In this document: positions 6,362-14,246 of the stretch, piece by piece | Layout: the number at the start of each line of letters is the position of its first letter | Numbering within the stretch: position 1 is the first letter of the stretch | Origin: an uncultured Bacteroidales bacterium | GTDB lineage: Bacteria > Bacteroidota > Bacteroidia > Bacteroidales > Paludibacteraceae | Direction: 5' to 3' | Length of the DNA stretch: 14,574 bases | NCBI GenBank assembly: GCA_946615455.1 | Contig: CAMOHN010000011.1 | Location: 1-14,574, forward strand | Program-made: the position numbers and the translations under genes | Notes under the pieces: model-generated | What the model was told of the DNA's origin: nothing | The model's input: the letters and a program-made list of their open reading frames with translations, nothing else | Database searches by the model: none

Positions 6362-7522
6362 ATGAAAAAGATTCAGATGGTCGATTTGCAGACACAGTAC
6401 CTGCAAATCAAACAGGACATAGACCAAGGCATACAGCGTGTGATTGACAGTGCCCAGTTCGTCAAGGGCGAGCAGGTGACGGCATTTCAGCACCACTTGG
6501 AGCAATACACCGGCAGCCGCCATGTCATTCCTGTAGGTAACGGCACCGATGCGTTGCAAATAGCCCTGATGGCATTGGGTTTGCAGCATGGTGACGAGGT
6601 GATTACGCCCACTTTCACCTTCATTGCCACAGCCGAAGTGGTGGCTCTATTGGGGCTGACCCCTGTGGTAGTGGATGTGGATTGGGACACGATGAACCTG
6701 TCCGTTGAGGCAGTAGAGCGTGCCATCACCCCAAAGACCAAAGCCATCGTGCCCGTACACTTGTTCGGTCAGTGTGCTGCTATGGAGCCGCTTATGGCGT
6801 TGGCACGCAAGCACAACCTATACATTGTGGAAGATGCCTGTCAGGCCATCGGAGCGAGATATACATTCCGCGACGGGCATACGGCACAAGCCGGCACCAT
6901 GGGCGAGATTGGTTGCACCAGTTTCTTCCCGAGTAAGAATCTGGGTTGCTACGGTGACGGCGGAGCATTGTTCACCAACGACGATGAGTTGGCAGCCCGC
7001 ATTCGTGCCATTGCCAACCACGGCATGGTGGTGCGCTACCACCACGATATGGTGGGTGTCAACAGTCGTTTGGACACGTTGCAGGCAGCCGTTCTGGATG
7101 CCAAACTACCCCATTTGGACGAATACACGCAGGCTCGTCAAACGGCCGCTGCCTACTATGACCGAGCCTTTGCCGACATGCAGGGTGTGCTGGTTCCCGG
7201 CAGAACGGAGCAATCGACGCATGTGTTCCACCAATACACCTTGCGTCTGACCGACAGCAATGGTGAACCTGCGCCGGCTGTTCGCGACCGACTGAAAGCC
7301 TATTTGGCAGACCAAGGCATACCCGCCATGGTTTATTACCCTGTGCCCTTGCACTTGCAGAAAGCCTATCAAGACCCTCGCTACGGCAAGGGGGACTTCC
7401 CCGTGGCAGAGAGGCTGGCAGACTGCGTATTGAGTCTGCCTATGCACACTTGCTTGGACGAGGAGCAACTGGCATACATAGTTGAGCATGTGAAACAAGG
7501 ATTGGCACTATGCAGTCATTAG
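6362..7522 (+). CDS. DegT/DnrJ/EryC1/StrS-family sugar aminotransferase
   Basis: 386 aa, PLP-dependent, cytoplasmic. The family transfers an amino group from glutamate to nucleotide-linked keto-sugars used in lipopolysaccharide, capsule or glycoprotein glycans. Seen: PVGNGTDALQIAL (phosphate-binding loop), PTFTFIATAEVV, VEDACQAIGA with the Asp that contacts the PLP ring nitrogen, and SFFPSKNLGCYGDGGA with Lys192 as the Schiff-base lysine. The C-terminal HVFHQYTLR and YYPVPLHLQKAY segments are typical. The best resemblance is to the WbpE/WlbC type (3-keto sugar aminotransferases), but the substrate cannot be read from sequence. The ATG at 6362 matches the family start (KKIQMVDLQTQY); an in-frame TTG at 6332 is less likely. 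It overlaps rpoN by 13 nt. No other sugar-nucleotide gene is in view. Confidence 0.92.
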   Translation: MKKIQMVDLQTQYLQIKQDIDQGIQRVIDSAQFVKGEQVTAFQHHLEQYTGSRHVIPVGNGTDALQIALMALGLQHGDEVITPTFTFIATAEVVALLGLTPVVVDVDWDTMNLSVEAVERAITPKTKAIVPVHLFGQCAAMEPLMALARKHNLYIVEDACQAIGARYTFRDGHTAQAGTMGEIGCTSFFPSKNLGCYGDGGALFTNDDELAARIRAIANHGMVVRYHHDMVGVNSRLDTLQAAVLDAKLPHLDEYTQARQTAAAYYDRAFADMQGVLVPGRTEQSTHVFHQYTLRLTDSNGEPAPAVRDRLKAYLADQGIPAMVYYPVPLHLQKAYQDPRYGKGDFPVAERLADCVLSLPMHTCLDEEQLAYIVEHVKQGLALCSH

Positions 7523-8994
7523 GTCTGACACAGCAACAGAAGCTGCAACAGAAACTCACGCCCGCCCAGATTCAGGTGGTGCGCATGTTGGAAGTGCCGT
7601 CGGTGGAACTGATTCAGCGTATCAACGAGGAGTTGCAGGACAATCCCGCCTTGGAGGAAGGTCGCGACGAAGTGCCTGCCGACGACGATTTGCAGTCGCT
7701 CACCGATGACGATGAGGGTCTGTCGGGCGAAACGGACATGGCTTATGATGAGACGCGCAGTGCCTATGATGACTATGCTGACGACGATTCGGCGGACTAT
7801 ATGCCCATTGTGTCTGCTCCTGACAATAGCAACGACGAAGTGACGGACATCCCCCTGACCGCCGGAACGGGCTTTGGCGAATACCTGAAGAGTCAGGTCT
7901 ATCTGACCCACATGGACAAGGCGGATAGGCATATCGCCAAGTTTGTGGTATGGAACATAGACGACAACGGCTATTTGCCGCGCACAGCCGAGGAATTGTG
8001 CGACGACCTTGCCTTTCGCGAGGGTCTGATGGTCAGCCAAGAGAAGATGGAGGACATCATCCGTCAGATACAGGAGTTTGACCCGCCCGGTGTAGGTGCT
8101 CACAACTTGCAAGAGTGTCTGCTCATACAGCTTCGTCAAAAGCCTGCCGGTCCGACCATTGAATTGGCTATTCGTCTTTTGGAGAACGACTTTGACCATT
8201 TCAGTAACCGTCGTTGGGACAAGATTGCGGCTCACATGGGTCTTACGGACGAGCAACTCAAGGATGTGCTGCGTGAGATAACGACCCTCAACCCCAAGCC
8301 GGGCAGTGCATGGACCGGTTCGCTCTATGAGCGGCAACATACCACCGTCATACCGGACTTTGTGGTCAGTTATGAGCACGGCGAGTGGCACATTGACCTC
8401 AATCAAGGCGACCTACCCTCACTGCGAGTCAATGCCGACTACCAGCACATGCTGGAAGACATGACCGGCGACAAGAACCGTCCCGCCAAGAAAGACCGCG
8501 AAGCCGTGCGTTTTGTCCGTCAGAAGATTGATGCAGCCCGCTGGTTCATTGATGCTATCCGCCAACGCAACGAGACCCTACTGCGCACCATGACCGCCAT
8601 CGTGCACAAACAAGAGGCATTCTTCATCGAGGGCGACCCGTCCTACCTCAAGCCCATGGTGCTGCAAGACATAGCCGACATGACGGGGTATGATGTTAGT
8701 ACCATCTCGCGTGTGAGCAACTCCAAATATGTCCAGACCGACTTTGGTGTCTATCCGCTCAAATTCTTCTTCTCGGACAAGATGACCACCACCGAGGGCG
8801 AAGAAATAAGCAACAAAGAGCTCAAGAAGAACCTCAAAGAGATCATTGAAGCCGAAGACAAGCGCAAGCCCTTTACCGACCTGCAGATCGTGGAAAAGAT
8901 GAAGCAGCGCGGCTATTCCATTGCCCGTCGGACTGTGACCAAGTACCGCGAACAATACGGCATCCCCACAGCCCGTCTGCGCACCCAGTTATGA
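7510..8994 (+). CDS. rpoN: RNA polymerase sigma-54 factor RpoN
   Basis: 494 aa, full length. Directs RNA polymerase to -24/-12 promoters that need an AAA+ enhancer-binding activator. Seen: region I with Q-rich LTQQQKLQQKLTPAQIQVVRMLE (activator interaction), a strongly acidic region II (about residues 55-115, many Asp), the core-binding region, the DNA-binding helix-turn-helix (about 384-410, VLQDIADMTGYDVSTISRVS), and the RpoN box ARRTVTKYRE at 472-481, which reads the -24 element. The start codon lies 13 nt inside the aminotransferase gene and the stop overlaps the next gene (ATGA). No activator gene and no obvious sigma-54 promoter was noticed in the window. Confidence 0.98.
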   Translation: MQSLGLTQQQKLQQKLTPAQIQVVRMLEVPSVELIQRINEELQDNPALEEGRDEVPADDDLQSLTDDDEGLSGETDMAYDETRSAYDDYADDDSADYMPIVSAPDNSNDEVTDIPLTAGTGFGEYLKSQVYLTHMDKADRHIAKFVVWNIDDNGYLPRTAEELCDDLAFREGLMVSQEKMEDIIRQIQEFDPPGVGAHNLQECLLIQLRQKPAGPTIELAIRLLENDFDHFSNRRWDKIAAHMGLTDEQLKDVLREITTLNPKPGSAWTGSLYERQHTTVIPDFVVSYEHGEWHIDLNQGDLPSLRVNADYQHMLEDMTGDKNRPAKKDREAVRFVRQKIDAARWFIDAIRQRNETLLRTMTAIVHKQEAFFIEGDPSYLKPMVLQDIADMTGYDVSTISRVSNSKYVQTDFGVYPLKFFFSDKMTTTEGEEISNKELKKNLKEIIEAEDKRKPFTDLQIVEKMKQRGYSIARRTVTKYREQYGIPTARLRTQL

Positions 8995-9584
8995 ACTCGA
9001 TCCCCGAATACTATATGGCGCAAGCAATCAGCGTGGTGTTTCACCCGCTGTTGATACCTTCTTGGCTGACGCTTTTGTTATACAAGGATCTACTGCCGGT
9101 TATGTTTGTTTATACGGCTCTGGTTCCTGCACTATGCATTTATGTGCTTTACAAACTGAATTGGATTCAGACACTGGATTTGTCCGACCGGCAAGAGCGC
9201 AGCCTTCCCTACGCCTTGTGCTTGGTGTGCTATCTGATATGCATTGTTCGTCTTGAACACAGCGATATGCCTTTTTTGGGGACGATCATGATGATTGGTG
9301 CCTGCTTGACCTTATGGATTGTTATGTTGTTCAATCGCCGGTGGAAGGTGTCGGCTCACGCAGCCGGCATGGGCGGGGTGATGGGTTTTACCATTGCCTG
9401 CATGCTGTTCAAACGGAGCATGCTGTGGTATCCGCTGCTCACGGTGGCGGCACTTAGTCTGGTGGTCATCTATGCCCGTCTGTACCTGAACGCCCACACA
9501 TGGAAGCAGATGGTGGCAGGCTGGCTCACGGGCGTGGTGATGACCATTGTACCCTATGGTTATATACTATGTTTACACTCCTGA
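8991..9584 (+). CDS. PAP2-like integral membrane protein, catalytic motifs degenerate
   Basis: 197 aa with about six hydrophobic segments. The layout resembles type-2 phosphatidic-acid phosphatases. A SAH motif at 121-123 stands in the place of PSGH, and ARLYLNAHTWKQ (Arg163, His169) in the place of SRxxxxxHxxxD. The Asp expected four residues after His169 is Gln173, the Pro of motif 2 is missing, and I do not see a KxxxxxxRP motif 1. Active PAP2 enzymes remove phosphate from lipid phosphates at the membrane; here activity is doubtful. The gene overlaps rpoN by 4 nt and the DUF4105-type gene by 16 nt, so all three are probably translated together. The family call rests on partial motif matches and membrane topology. 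Confidence 0.65.
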   Translation: MNSIPEYYMAQAISVVFHPLLIPSWLTLLLYKDLLPVMFVYTALVPALCIYVLYKLNWIQTLDLSDRQERSLPYALCLVCYLICIVRLEHSDMPFLGTIMMIGACLTLWIVMLFNRRWKVSAHAAGMGGVMGFTIACMLFKRSMLWYPLLTVAALSLVVIYARLYLNAHTWKQMVAGWLTGVVMTIVPYGYILCLHS

Positions 9585-10495
9585 TGGTCTATATATCGCT
9601 ACTCACCTGCAGTCCGGGTGACGAGTTGTATGCCGCCTACGGGCATACAGCCATCTGCGTCTATGACGATGAGCGGATGACCGATCTATGCTATAACTAC
9701 GGCACATTCTCGTTTGACACCGAGCATTTCTACTGGAAGTTCGTCCGTGGTGAGACTTATTACAGTCTGACCGCCAAGCCGACCCGATACTTTTTCGACG
9801 ACTATACCTATGAGAACCGCCAAGTCTATGAGCAACTGCTCAATCTCAGTCAAGAGCAAGCCATTGCCGTGCGTGATGCGCTGGAAGCTAACTGCCTGCC
9901 CGAGAACAGCGACTATCTCTATAATTTCGTGTTCGACAACTGCGCCACCCGTCCCTACCACCTGCTCAAAGAGGTGCTGCAGGACAGTCTTTGCTCCACC
10001 TATCGTGGCTGGGAAGGACGCACATACAGGGAGTTTATCAGTCACTATACGCGTCCGCACACAGTGCAGAACGCACTGATCAACATGGTTTTTGGCAGCC
10101 AAGCCGACCAACCCATGCACGGCGAAGAACGGCTCTTCCTGCCTGAGGAGTTGATGCGATACACGGAAAAGGTTACTCTCAGCAACGGGCAACCGTTGGT
10201 GCTCCGATCCCACATTGGACGATTCCGCATACGCCCTATCAAGTGGTGGGAAAGCATCTATCTGTATCTGGTTTTGTTTGCCGTTGGCATGACGCTACTG
10301 AGCTATTATGACCGCCGTCGCGGACGCCTTACCTACGGAGTGGATATTGCCTTGGGAGTGGTTTATTTGATGGTATTGGCACTGGTGGTCTTTTTGATTT
10401 ATTTTTCTATTCACCCGTTGGTCGGTTGGAACTGGCGTTTGGCAGTTGTGCCGGCATTGCACCTATGCGCACGAATGGTCTATATTATACGCTGA
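9569..10495 (+). CDS. DUF4105 / Lnb N-terminal periplasmic domain membrane protein
   Basis: 308 aa. Residues 8-200 match the DUF4105 (Lnb_N) pattern: YISLLTCSPGDELYAAYGHTA with His26, a NYGTFSFD strand, KFVRGETYY, and FVFDNCATRPY with Cys125. The His and Cys would fit a papain/NlpC-like fold (inference). After residue 235 there are about three membrane helices, the usual C-terminal anchor. The catalysed reaction is unknown. The first conserved strand begins at residue 8, leaving almost no room for a signal peptide. Starting at the in-frame ATG at 9500 would add 23 residues, but these lie over the upstream gene and do not read as a signal (charged, Gly/His-rich). It overlaps the PAP2-like gene by 16 nt and the phosphatase-like gene by 31 nt. 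Confidence 0.82.
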   Translation: MFTLLMVYISLLTCSPGDELYAAYGHTAICVYDDERMTDLCYNYGTFSFDTEHFYWKFVRGETYYSLTAKPTRYFFDDYTYENRQVYEQLLNLSQEQAIAVRDALEANCLPENSDYLYNFVFDNCATRPYHLLKEVLQDSLCSTYRGWEGRTYREFISHYTRPHTVQNALINMVFGSQADQPMHGEERLFLPEELMRYTEKVTLSNGQPLVLRSHIGRFRIRPIKWWESIYLYLVLFAVGMTLLSYYDRRRGRLTYGVDIALGVVYLMVLALVVFLIYFSIHPLVGWNWRLAVVPALHLCARMVYIIR

Positions 10496-11961
10496 CTGTC
10501 TTATTGACGCTGTTGGTTGGTCTGTCTCTGTCGGCTGCTTCCCGCCTGACGGTGGTCATTGCCGTGGACGGCATGAGCAGCGAAGCCTTGGATAAGATGC
10601 GTCCTTATTGGAAGCAAGGCGGATTGCGCACGCTGCAAGAAGAGGCACAGCTAACGCAGGTCAGCTATGGTTTTGATGTGCAAGGCGGCGAAGAGACGCT
10701 GACTACCCTTTTGACCGGACAGTTGCCCTCGCAACACGGGGTGTGGTATCCTGCCTATTTTGACCGCAGCGACAAGCAATTGCACCCCTTCTTTGAAGAC
10801 CCGGCGCAAGCCGGCATCGGCACAGCCGAGCACTTGTCTTTGCGTCGTCTTTCTTTCCCTACCCTTTCCGACTTGTTCCGACTTAAGCACGGTGACTTTG
10901 CCAAGATTTATGCGGTTGGTCAGCAACCGTCCGCCACTCTGTTGTTGGCGGGTCATGCCGCCAATGCCTGCTGCTGGTTGGACGCGTCGTCCCGACAGTG
11001 GGTAACCACTTCGTATTATGCCGCCGGTTTGCCGGCAGTGGCCGACGAAGAGAATGTGAGTGGTCGCATTGACGAGAGTTGTCGCACGCTGTGGATGCCG
11101 CACATGCAACCCTCATCCTATCTGCACCCCACCGACCAAGAGCGTCGCCAAGGCTTTTCCTATTCGGTATGCGAGGTGCTGCACAACACGCCGAAGGTCA
11201 ATTCGCTGGTGGTTGATATGGCTCTTCGCCTTACGCTGAGTGAGCAGTTAGGACAAGACGACCGCCCCGACTTGCTACTGCTGCAACTCACCACTTTGAG
11301 TCCGAAGGCTCAGTCCGACCACTTGGAGTCTGCCGAACAGGAAGACATGTACACCACGCTCAATGAGTACCTCGGTTTCTTGCTGGACCAACTGACAGCC
11401 CGCGTGGGCAAAGAGCACCTACAAGTCATCTTGACGGGCATTCCTCGTTTGGGGCAATCGGTTGCGTCGCGCGAGCGAATCGGCCTGACACAAAGAGCCT
11501 TCTATGCCGACCGCGCCGGTGCACTGACCTCGGTCTATCTGATGGCGCTGTACGGGAACGAGCGGTGGATTGACGGCGTGTGGGGACAGTCCGTTTTCCT
11601 CAACCGCCAACTCATTGAGCAACACGGGTTGAGTCTTTCCGCTGTGCAACGGCAAGTAGCAGATTTCCTGATGGACTTTGAGGGTGTGCAGTGGGCCTAC
11701 CCTCGCAGCGAAGCGTTGATGGTGAGCCGTGTGACCGACTGCCTTGCCAAACCCTATATAGGCGATGTGGTGTTCGGCCTGCAACCCGGCTGGCAACTAT
11801 GGCAGGACGAGCAGTTGCCACTGGACTGCGTGTCCGACCCCTATGTACAGTCACCCCTTTGGTGGTGGTGTCCCGGTGCTGTGGGGACGAAAAGCGTGTC
11901 CCTGCCACGGTCTCCGATGAAAGCTGAAGAAGTATTGCCTTATTTAATCAATCAATTATAA
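10465..11961 (+). CDS. Alkaline-phosphatase-superfamily protein, probably catalytically inactive
   Basis: 498 aa, exported: residues 1-25 form a hydrophobic signal ending near SAAS. The fold is suggested by VVIAVDGM (Asp35), LTTLLTGQLPSQHGV (78-92), AGHAANACCWLD, WVTTSYYA and a late GDVVFGLQPGWQ, which resemble the conserved Bacteroidales alkaline phosphatase family protein. Key catalytic features are missing: the residue nine positions before Thr84 of LLTG, where PafA/NPP enzymes have the nucleophile Thr, is Gly75. The usual Asp-x-x-x-His metal segment is replaced by LTTLSPKAQSDH, and the TADHG motif reads LTGIPRLGQ. It may be a binding or structural protein. I chose the ATG at 10465 because it begins the signal peptide; it overlaps the previous gene by 31 nt. 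Confidence 0.8.
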   Translation: MRTNGLYYTLTVLLTLLVGLSLSAASRLTVVIAVDGMSSEALDKMRPYWKQGGLRTLQEEAQLTQVSYGFDVQGGEETLTTLLTGQLPSQHGVWYPAYFDRSDKQLHPFFEDPAQAGIGTAEHLSLRRLSFPTLSDLFRLKHGDFAKIYAVGQQPSATLLLAGHAANACCWLDASSRQWVTTSYYAAGLPAVADEENVSGRIDESCRTLWMPHMQPSSYLHPTDQERRQGFSYSVCEVLHNTPKVNSLVVDMALRLTLSEQLGQDDRPDLLLLQLTTLSPKAQSDHLESAEQEDMYTTLNEYLGFLLDQLTARVGKEHLQVILTGIPRLGQSVASRERIGLTQRAFYADRAGALTSVYLMALYGNERWIDGVWGQSVFLNRQLIEQHGLSLSAVQRQVADFLMDFEGVQWAYPRSEALMVSRVTDCLAKPYIGDVVFGLQPGWQLWQDEQLPLDCVSDPYVQSPLWWWCPGAVGTKSVSLPRSPMKAEEVLPYLINQL

Positions 11962-11971
11962 AGAAATAGTT

Positions 11972-12385
11972 ATGTTATTCTACGAAACCAAAATTGTTTA
12001 TCAGCGTCAAACGGGTGAAGCCACGCCCAATAATGTCAACGAGACCTATTTGGTCGAGGGTTTGAATCTGGCGGATGTGGAGAACCGTCTGTTGGAAGAG
12101 TTGCGTCCGTATATGTTCGGCGAGACCGAGACACCGGCTTGCAAGAAAGCACAATACTACGACATCATCCCTTCGGCAGAGGGTGAGCACTGGTATAAAG
12201 CCCGTGTGGATATGATTACCATTGAGGACAGCGGCAAGGAGAAGCGCAAACGCGTTTCGCTATTGGTGGAAGCCGGCACATTGGCAGATGCGGTCAGCAC
12301 CCTGACTGAGAAGCTGAACAATGTGGACTGCGAGATAGTGAGCATCACCCGTTCGCCTATTTTGGATGTTCTTCGTGCCGTATGA
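11972..12385 (+). CDS. DUF4494 domain protein
   Basis: 137 aa, soluble, no signal or membrane helix. It matches the short DUF4494 family of Bacteroidota by its opening (MLFYETKIVYQRQ, then YLVEGLNLADVE) and its end (VDCEIVSITRSPILDVL). The pattern of two related halves, each a strand pair plus a helix (residues 1-65 and 70-137), suggests a duplicated small alpha/beta unit. Function unknown. The ATG at 11972 follows an A-rich leader (AAAGAAATAG), which favours initiation in Bacteroidota. It starts 10 nt after the phosphatase-like gene and its stop overlaps glsA (ATGA). Confidence 0.85.
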   Translation: MLFYETKIVYQRQTGEATPNNVNETYLVEGLNLADVENRLLEELRPYMFGETETPACKKAQYYDIIPSAEGEHWYKARVDMITIEDSGKEKRKRVSLLVEAGTLADAVSTLTEKLNNVDCEIVSITRSPILDVLRAV

Positions 12386-13218
12386 CCCAGCCTCAGAAAG
12401 ACATATTAATAGACTTAGACGCAGTGCTTCGCGCCAAGGCTCCTCGGGCTCATATACCTGCCTTGGTTAAGCGCTACCTGAAGCGCATCTTGCATGTGGA
12501 CGAGATGAACGCTTTCTATGCCTCTCACCAAGGTGTTTACGGTTTTGACTTTGCGCGTGTCTATCTCAACGAGGGGCTGCAATGCAGTGCTACCGAAGAG
12601 GGTGAAGAGAACATCCCTTCTGGCGGCGAACCGTTGCTGTTTGTCAGCAACCACCCCTTGGGCGGGCTGGACGGTATATTGCTCAGTCTCATATTGGGCG
12701 AACACAGAGGGTGGAACCTTCGCCTGATTGTGACCGACTTTTTGATGTATATCCGCCCGTTGGCCGAGATTTTTGTGCCGGTGAACAAAGTGGGCAAGCA
12801 GAGCCGCGAATATGCGCTCAAGCAGCAGGAACTTTGGGAGTCGGACAAGGACATACTGACTTTTCCCGCCGGTGCGTGCAGCCGCTTGCAATACATCAAA
12901 GGTGAGGGTTTTGTCATCCGCGACTTGGAGTGGAAGAACTCGTTCATCCGCCATGCCGTCAAGCACAAGCGCAACATCGTGCCTGTCTATTTTGAGGGGC
13001 ACAACTCGCGTTTCTTCTACCGGTTAGCATACTGGCGCAAGAAACTGGGTATCAAACTCAATGTGGAGATGCTCTACCTCGTGGACGAGATGTATGGTGC
13101 CCGCGGCAAACAGTTTGCCGTGCGTATAGGAAAGCCTATACCTTACACCACTTTTGACCATACCAAGACTCCGTCGCAATGGGCAGAGTATGTCAAACAG
13201 ATTGTCTATAGCCTATGA
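12382..13218 (+). CDS. glsA: GlsA-type lyso-glycine-lipid O-acyltransferase
   Basis: 278 aa, peripheral inner-membrane acyltransferase of the PlsC/LPLAT superfamily. With GlsB it would complete glycine lipids by adding a second fatty acid to the hydroxyl of N-(3-hydroxyacyl)glycine; the B. thetaiotaomicron pair is the characterised model. Seen: FVSNHPLGGLDG with His91 and Asp97 (acceptor site; spacing is H-x5-D, not the classical H-x4-D), LTFPAGACSRL near 160-169 (in the place of FPEG), and VPVYFEGHNSRFF as the fourth block. The family is also close to OlsA of ornithine-lipid synthesis. It overlaps DUF4494 and glsB by 4 nt each (ATGA at both ends), so GlsA and GlsB are coupled. The glycine rather than ornithine or serine product is inferred from the Bacteroidota setting. 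Confidence 0.85.
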   Translation: MTQPQKDILIDLDAVLRAKAPRAHIPALVKRYLKRILHVDEMNAFYASHQGVYGFDFARVYLNEGLQCSATEEGEENIPSGGEPLLFVSNHPLGGLDGILLSLILGEHRGWNLRLIVTDFLMYIRPLAEIFVPVNKVGKQSREYALKQQELWESDKDILTFPAGACSRLQYIKGEGFVIRDLEWKNSFIRHAVKHKRNIVPVYFEGHNSRFFYRLAYWRKKLGIKLNVEMLYLVDEMYGARGKQFAVRIGKPIPYTTFDHTKTPSQWAEYVKQIVYSL

Positions 13219-14213
13219 AAGACATCATTGAGCGCGTCGATCGCGAACTGCTGAAAAAAGAGCTGACCAAGAAGAATTTTCTTCGTCCGACCAATAAGGC
13301 GGGCAACGAGATCTACGATTTTGTTGCCGGTGAGGCTCCCCACCTCATGCGTGAGGTGGCGCGCTTGCGTGAGATGAGTTTTCGCTCGGCAGGCGGTTCG
13401 ACGGGCGAGGAGATGGACACCGACCTGTTTGACACGCTAAGTCCCAATCCCTACCATCAGCTCATTGTATGGGACCCTGTCAATGACGAGATCGTTGGGG
13501 GCTACCGCTATTTATGTTGCAACCACTGCACTTTTGACACCAACGGTCAGCCTGTCATATCGTCTGCCCACTTGTTTCACTATACCGAGTACTTTATCCG
13601 CAACTACCTGCCCTATACCATCGAACTGGGACGGGCTTTTGTTCAGCCCATGTATCAGAAGCGTGAGATGGGTGCCAAGTCGCTCTATGCACTGGACAAC
13701 ATCTGGGACGGCATAGGTGCCGTGCTCTACAACCACCGCAACGAGGTGCAGTATCTCATCGGCAAAGTGACCATCTACCCGCAATATGACAGTCTGTCGC
13801 GCGAACTTATATATGCCTACTTGCGCCGTTTTCACAACGACCCCAAAGGGCTGTTTGCCCCCTACCATGCTGTTGAGATTTCGGCAGACGGTCAGGAGTT
13901 GGCTGACGATGTGTTCGTTGGTGATGACCCGACTTTCAACTACCAGTTGTTACAGCGTGCCCTTCGTGCACGCGGGTCGGTCATTCCGCCCATGTTCTCC
14001 GCCTATCTGAATGTGACCAACTCACTGCTTTTCTTCGGCAATGCGGTCAATGACGAGCTGGCTAATGTTTATGAGACGGGCATCATGGTCACCGTGGACG
14101 ACATACACGAAGACAAGCGTCTGCGCTATATGGGAGCCTATATTGACTACCTCAAGCGTCTATTCAGCGAGCGCAGCATCAACCGCTCGTCGCTGCTGAC
14201 CGAAGAACATTAA
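13215..14213 (+). CDS. glsB: GlsB-type amino acid N-acyltransferase (GNAT fold)
   Basis: 332 aa. GlsB joins a 3-hydroxy fatty acid, probably from acyl-ACP, to the amino group of glycine, the first step of glycine-lipid synthesis; it is related to OlsB. Seen: VARLREMSFRSAGGSTG in the first third, LIVWDPVNDEIVGGYR as the central GNAT strand pair, and ELGRAFVQPMYQ beginning at Glu137, a signature of OlsB-like N-acyltransferases. VTIYPQYD and VIPPMFSAYLNVTNSLLFFG follow. The C-terminal 40 residues are charged and probably face the cytoplasm. It starts 4 nt inside glsA and ends with TAA 33 nt before the YggS-like start. The enzyme type is well supported; the amino acid accepted is inferred. Confidence 0.87.
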   Translation: MKDIIERVDRELLKKELTKKNFLRPTNKAGNEIYDFVAGEAPHLMREVARLREMSFRSAGGSTGEEMDTDLFDTLSPNPYHQLIVWDPVNDEIVGGYRYLCCNHCTFDTNGQPVISSAHLFHYTEYFIRNYLPYTIELGRAFVQPMYQKREMGAKSLYALDNIWDGIGAVLYNHRNEVQYLIGKVTIYPQYDSLSRELIYAYLRRFHNDPKGLFAPYHAVEISADGQELADDVFVGDDPTFNYQLLQRALRARGSVIPPMFSAYLNVTNSLLFFGNAVNDELANVYETGIMVTVDDIHEDKRLRYMGAYIDYLKRLFSERSINRSSLLTEEH

Positions 14214-14246
14214 CCCATCTAAAAACATAACGAACATCACACAGCC

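Noticed and set aside
6720..7250. 176-codon frame inside the DegT aminotransferase gene
   Set aside because: Its product is rich in Pro, Arg, Trp and Cys without domain order, typical of an out-of-frame shadow; the aminotransferase frame carries all conserved motifs.
7660..7850. Asp-rich repetitive stretch in rpoN, considered as a possible repeat or insertion
   Set aside because: An acidic, poorly conserved region II is normal for sigma-54 proteins and the frame is intact on both sides.
7519..8406. 295-codon open frame on the minus strand inside rpoN
   Set aside because: It is antisense to the well-conserved RpoN coding region, has no recognisable domain or promoter, and its length follows from the codon bias of the sense gene.
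9686..10213. 175-codon minus-strand frame inside the DUF4105 gene
   Set aside because: Antisense shadow of a frame with clear family motifs; no separate promoter or family resemblance.
14214..14246. Gap after glsB considered as a terminator
   Set aside because: It is A-rich with no stem-loop followed by a T-run, and the next gene is in the same direction.
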